Source of the DNA: Planctomycetota bacterium | GTDB lineage: Bacteria > Planctomycetota > J058 > JAJDCP01 | Reading direction: 5' to 3' | Length of the DNA: 64,000 bases | Assembly: GCA_029260765.1 (NCBI GenBank) | Contig: JAJDCP010000079.1 | Span: forward strand, 58,726 to 122,725 | In this document: positions 61,856-64,000 of the stretch, one piece after another | How positions within the stretch are numbered: the first letter of the stretch is position 1 | Layout: each line of letters begins with the position of its first letter | The notes under the pieces: model-generated | Seen by the model: the letters and a program-made list of their open reading frames with translations, nothing else | What the model was told of the DNA's origin: nothing | The model's database searches: none | Translations under genes and position numbers: made by a program

Positions 61856-63826
61856 GTGTCCGCGGAAAACCTCTCCCGGCTGCTCGAGGGCGGCTTCCAG
61901 GAACACGGTACCTATCTGGACGACATGTCCGGCTTCGAGAATCCCGATCTGCAGGCACTGCTCGTGGAGTTTGCCCGCCGCGCGGATGTCGACCCGCGCC
62001 GTCTGGCACCGGAGAGTGGAGGAGGCGGAGGAAGCCCGGCCAGCCCCGGTGACGCAGAGCACGGACTGGAACAGGGCATGCCGCTCTGGCTGCTGGTGTT
62101 CCAGACCCGCGCCGAGCGTTCAGCGGAGTGGGGGGCGAACCAGCAAGGCTGGAGCCGCTTGCTCGGCGCCTTCTACCGCGCCTGGCTGCTCGACCGCTTC
62201 TATGCGCCTCAGAGCTTTGCGATGCCCGCCAATGTCGAGGTCTTCCTACAGCACCTCGGCAAGAGCAACCCCAGCGGTTTTCGGCCAGGCTACGTCGGCA
62301 ACGGCGCGGCCCGCTTCGAGTTGATCGGCGGCGGCGGACCCGACTATGCCGCGGCCGCCTCGAGCAAGGCCTTCCTCAGCGGCCTGGCCCATTACGGCTG
62401 GCGTTGCCTGGCGAGCGGCTACGCGCCCGGCGGCAAGGGTGTGGGCCACAACTGCCGGGTGTTTCTGCGACAGGGCCGCCGCGGCGGTGACGAGTTCCGC
62501 CCGCGTCCCGGCGACGTGGTCGCGTTGCGCACGGCGGTCGGACCTCTGGCTGGCCATATCGCCACCGTGGCCTGGGCCGAGACCGACGGAACCCGCACGG
62601 GCAGTCTGTGGTTTGTATCGGGCAACGCACAGCACGCCTCGGTCAGTTGCGATTTCGCCCGCGTGGTCGACACCCAGGGTCGGCCCGAGCGGGGTGAGGT
62701 CAGCATTGTGCAGCATTGCGGCAACGCCGACCTGCAGCCGGATCGGCTGGCGTTGATGGACAGCGAGCAGCTCGCCCGCGTGCGCTGCACACGCAAGCCC
62801 GGGGAGTTTCCCGTTCCCAGGCAAGCAGGAGTTGCCAGCGAGCCCGGTCTGCGCCCCAGCGAGGCCGCGCCGACGCCCCAGAGCACGCTCGGCTCGTGCA
62901 GCGTGCAGACGGTGCGGCGCGACCGGCAGTTTGTGCCCACGGTCATCCGCGTCGGGGCGCACGTGAGCGAGGCTCCCGAACCTGTCCGGATCCTCTCCGA
63001 GCCGCGCGGCGGTGGCATCGGCGAGCCCGACGAACCGCCGGCGAGCGCGATCCGTGGCGTCCAGCTGGCCGTCGAGGTGTCGGCGTTTGCAGACGCGACC
63101 ACCCTGGACCGACTCGTTGAGCTGGGCGCCAGCGATGTGTGTGTGCTGCTCGGAGATGGGGGAAAGGCGCGCGGCTTCACGGTTTCGACAAGCCCCGAGC
63201 AGGTCGCCGCAACCTGCCACATCCTGCGTGACCGCGGCATCGTTTCCCACCTGCAGATCGAGCTGAAGCCCGAGCTCGAGAGCATCAAGGCCGCCGCAAG
63301 CCTGCTGCTGCCGATCCTGCGGCAGGCGCCCATCCAGAGCCTGCGCTTCGCCCTGGCAGACGCCTGGAGCCGCGAGCACAGCGGACATGCCGAGTTGGTC
63401 GCCACCGGCTTCGCCCCCGCCTTCCTCCGCAACAAACCCTGCCAGTACGGGGTCTGCGGCGCGGTCTTCCACAGCCCGGCCAAGCTGCGGCCGCTGATCG
63501 CCCATGCCGACTACCTGGTCCCGCTCGCGTTCAGCCGGGCCACCAAGAGCGGGGCCGCGGTGCACAACCCCGGTACAACCCAGGAGCTGGCCCACAGCAA
63601 ATGGAAGGACTACGGCAAGCGCCTGGTGATGGGCCTGGCCACCATGCAGCAAGAGGGAGCGGGAGGGCTCGACGCCCACAGCGCGCTCCTCAAGGCATTC
63701 GAGACCTGCGCCGGCCTGACGGAACCCACCATCGAAGGAGTGTGCTACTGGTCCTGGGATGCCCTGCGCAGCGACCCGTTGACCTGGGATTTCGTACGCG
63801 CAGTGGCGCTGAGAGCGCGGGGGTAG
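61856..63826 (+). CDS. Large two-domain hydrolase-like protein (CHAP/NlpC-like plus TIM-barrel-like)
   Basis: 656 residues from GTG 61856, with AGGAGG just upstream. In the N-terminal ~310 residues, WRCLASGYAPGGKGVGHNC supplies Cys and GPLAGHIATVAWA the His, in the order seen in CHAP/NlpC-P60 amidases (GDVVALR precedes it). After a disordered linker (~320-380), the C-terminal ~270 residues show a repeating strand-helix pattern starting GVQLAVEVSAFADATTLDRL that suggests a TIM barrel, as in glycoside hydrolases. No signal peptide. It could be a peptidoglycan hydrolase exported by a dedicated system. Both domain assignments are tentative. Confidence 0.7.
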   Translation: MSAENLSRLLEGGFQEHGTYLDDMSGFENPDLQALLVEFARRADVDPRRLAPESGGGGGSPASPGDAEHGLEQGMPLWLLVFQTRAERSAEWGANQQGWSRLLGAFYRAWLLDRFYAPQSFAMPANVEVFLQHLGKSNPSGFRPGYVGNGAARFELIGGGGPDYAAAASSKAFLSGLAHYGWRCLASGYAPGGKGVGHNCRVFLRQGRRGGDEFRPRPGDVVALRTAVGPLAGHIATVAWAETDGTRTGSLWFVSGNAQHASVSCDFARVVDTQGRPERGEVSIVQHCGNADLQPDRLALMDSEQLARVRCTRKPGEFPVPRQAGVASEPGLRPSEAAPTPQSTLGSCSVQTVRRDRQFVPTVIRVGAHVSEAPEPVRILSEPRGGGIGEPDEPPASAIRGVQLAVEVSAFADATTLDRLVELGASDVCVLLGDGGKARGFTVSTSPEQVAATCHILRDRGIVSHLQIELKPELESIKAAASLLLPILRQAPIQSLRFALADAWSREHSGHAELVATGFAPAFLRNKPCQYGVCGAVFHSPAKLRPLIAHADYLVPLAFSRATKSGAAVHNPGTTQELAHSKWKDYGKRLVMGLATMQQEGAGGLDAHSALLKAFETCAGLTEPTIEGVCYWSWDALRSDPLTWDFVRAVALRARG

Positions 63827-64000
63827 GCCGCGGCGGCGGGAACGAGGCTCTGCCTATGGATTGTTTTTGATCATCACGTAGGGGCGGGGTTTTACCCCCC
63901 CCCCAATGGGTTATGGGGGGGGGTAAAACCCCCCCCACAAAAAAAAAAGGCGGGTTTGAGACAAATAACACACAATGCCAGGGTGTAATAAATAGGCGAC
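63827..64000. other. Low-quality contig end with homopolymer-rich palindrome
   Basis: From about 63870 runs of G, C and A (GGGGTTTTACCC..., GGGTAAAACCC..., a run of ten or more A) form an imperfect inverted repeat. Homopolymers this long are absent elsewhere in the window, so an assembly or basecalling artefact over a REP-like palindrome is likely. No gene is visible. Confidence 0.5.

Noticed and set aside
62246..63679. Minus-strand open frame of ~477 codons
   Set aside because: Antisense to the two-domain hydrolase-like gene, which has AGGAGG before its start.

Overview
The window is high-GC DNA from a Gram-negative bacterium with many eukaryote-like signalling genes. The following point to Myxococcota or a Planctomycetota-like lineage: five Ser/Thr protein kinases, two of them fused to C-terminal formylglycine-generating-enzyme (FGE/sulfatase-modifying) domains; an ECF sigma factor with a fused membrane-spanning C-terminus; outer-membrane barrels; many lipoproteins; CnaB/carboxypeptidase-regulatory-like surface proteins; and a kinase with an HRDVSPSN catalytic loop. 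I cannot place it more precisely. The last ~120 bases are homopolymer-rich and look like a contig end.

Layout. 0-6.3 kb: partial ECF sigma factor, a decayed copy of a toxin-operon gene, a small acidic protein, and a pseudokinase-kinase-FGE giant. 6.4-12.3 kb: a MITE-like element, a DUF1499 lipoprotein, and a three-gene minus-strand operon that ends in a VgrG-tail-like protein (putative secreted effector system). 12.8-15.7 kb: an ABC-2 exporter pair and a membrane-anchored kinase. 16-24.3 kb: three unrelated HExxH metallopeptidase-like proteins around a CpXC protein. 24.4-30.8 kb: a defence/mobile island made of a core-deleted IS630, a GxxExxY mini-element with long inverted repeats, an IetA/IetS-type AAA ATPase plus subtilase pair, an IS1634-type remnant and a GIY-YIG-like protein. 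30.8-37.7 kb: a sulfur-relay operon (MetE-like enzyme with an in-frame TGA, TusA-OsmC fusion, DsrE, TusA, transglutaminase lipoprotein, porin) divergent from a cysteine desulfurase. 37.8-47.4 kb: two kinases, an outer-membrane barrel, a truncated copy of the desulfurase ending in a piece of tRNA-Val, and a CnaB-rich protein. 47.6-50.6 kb: an ImmA/IrrE-PIN module (the PIN gene is frameshifted), a second GIY-YIG-like paralogue and tRNA-Val(CAC). 50.9-57.6 kb: a helix-rich protein sharing a C-terminal motif with the effector operon, and a five-gene minus-strand group headed by a kinase. 57.7-63.8 kb: a plus-strand run of leucine-dehydrogenase family enzyme, acyl-CoA synthetase, TrmH-like methyltransferase, J-domain protein and a large hydrolase-like protein.

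How they may work together. The kinases probably relay envelope or environmental signals. The TusA/DsrE/desulfurase set moves persulfide sulfur (possibly selenium), and the MetE-like enzyme in the same operon would be a thiol methyltransferase. The IetAS and ImmA/PIN modules, each followed by a GIY-YIG-like gene, look like mobile defence cargo. The best candidates for something not well described are the 7.5-12.3 kb operon with its decayed relative, the recurrent GIY-YIG-like gene, and the in-frame TGA in the MetE-like gene.
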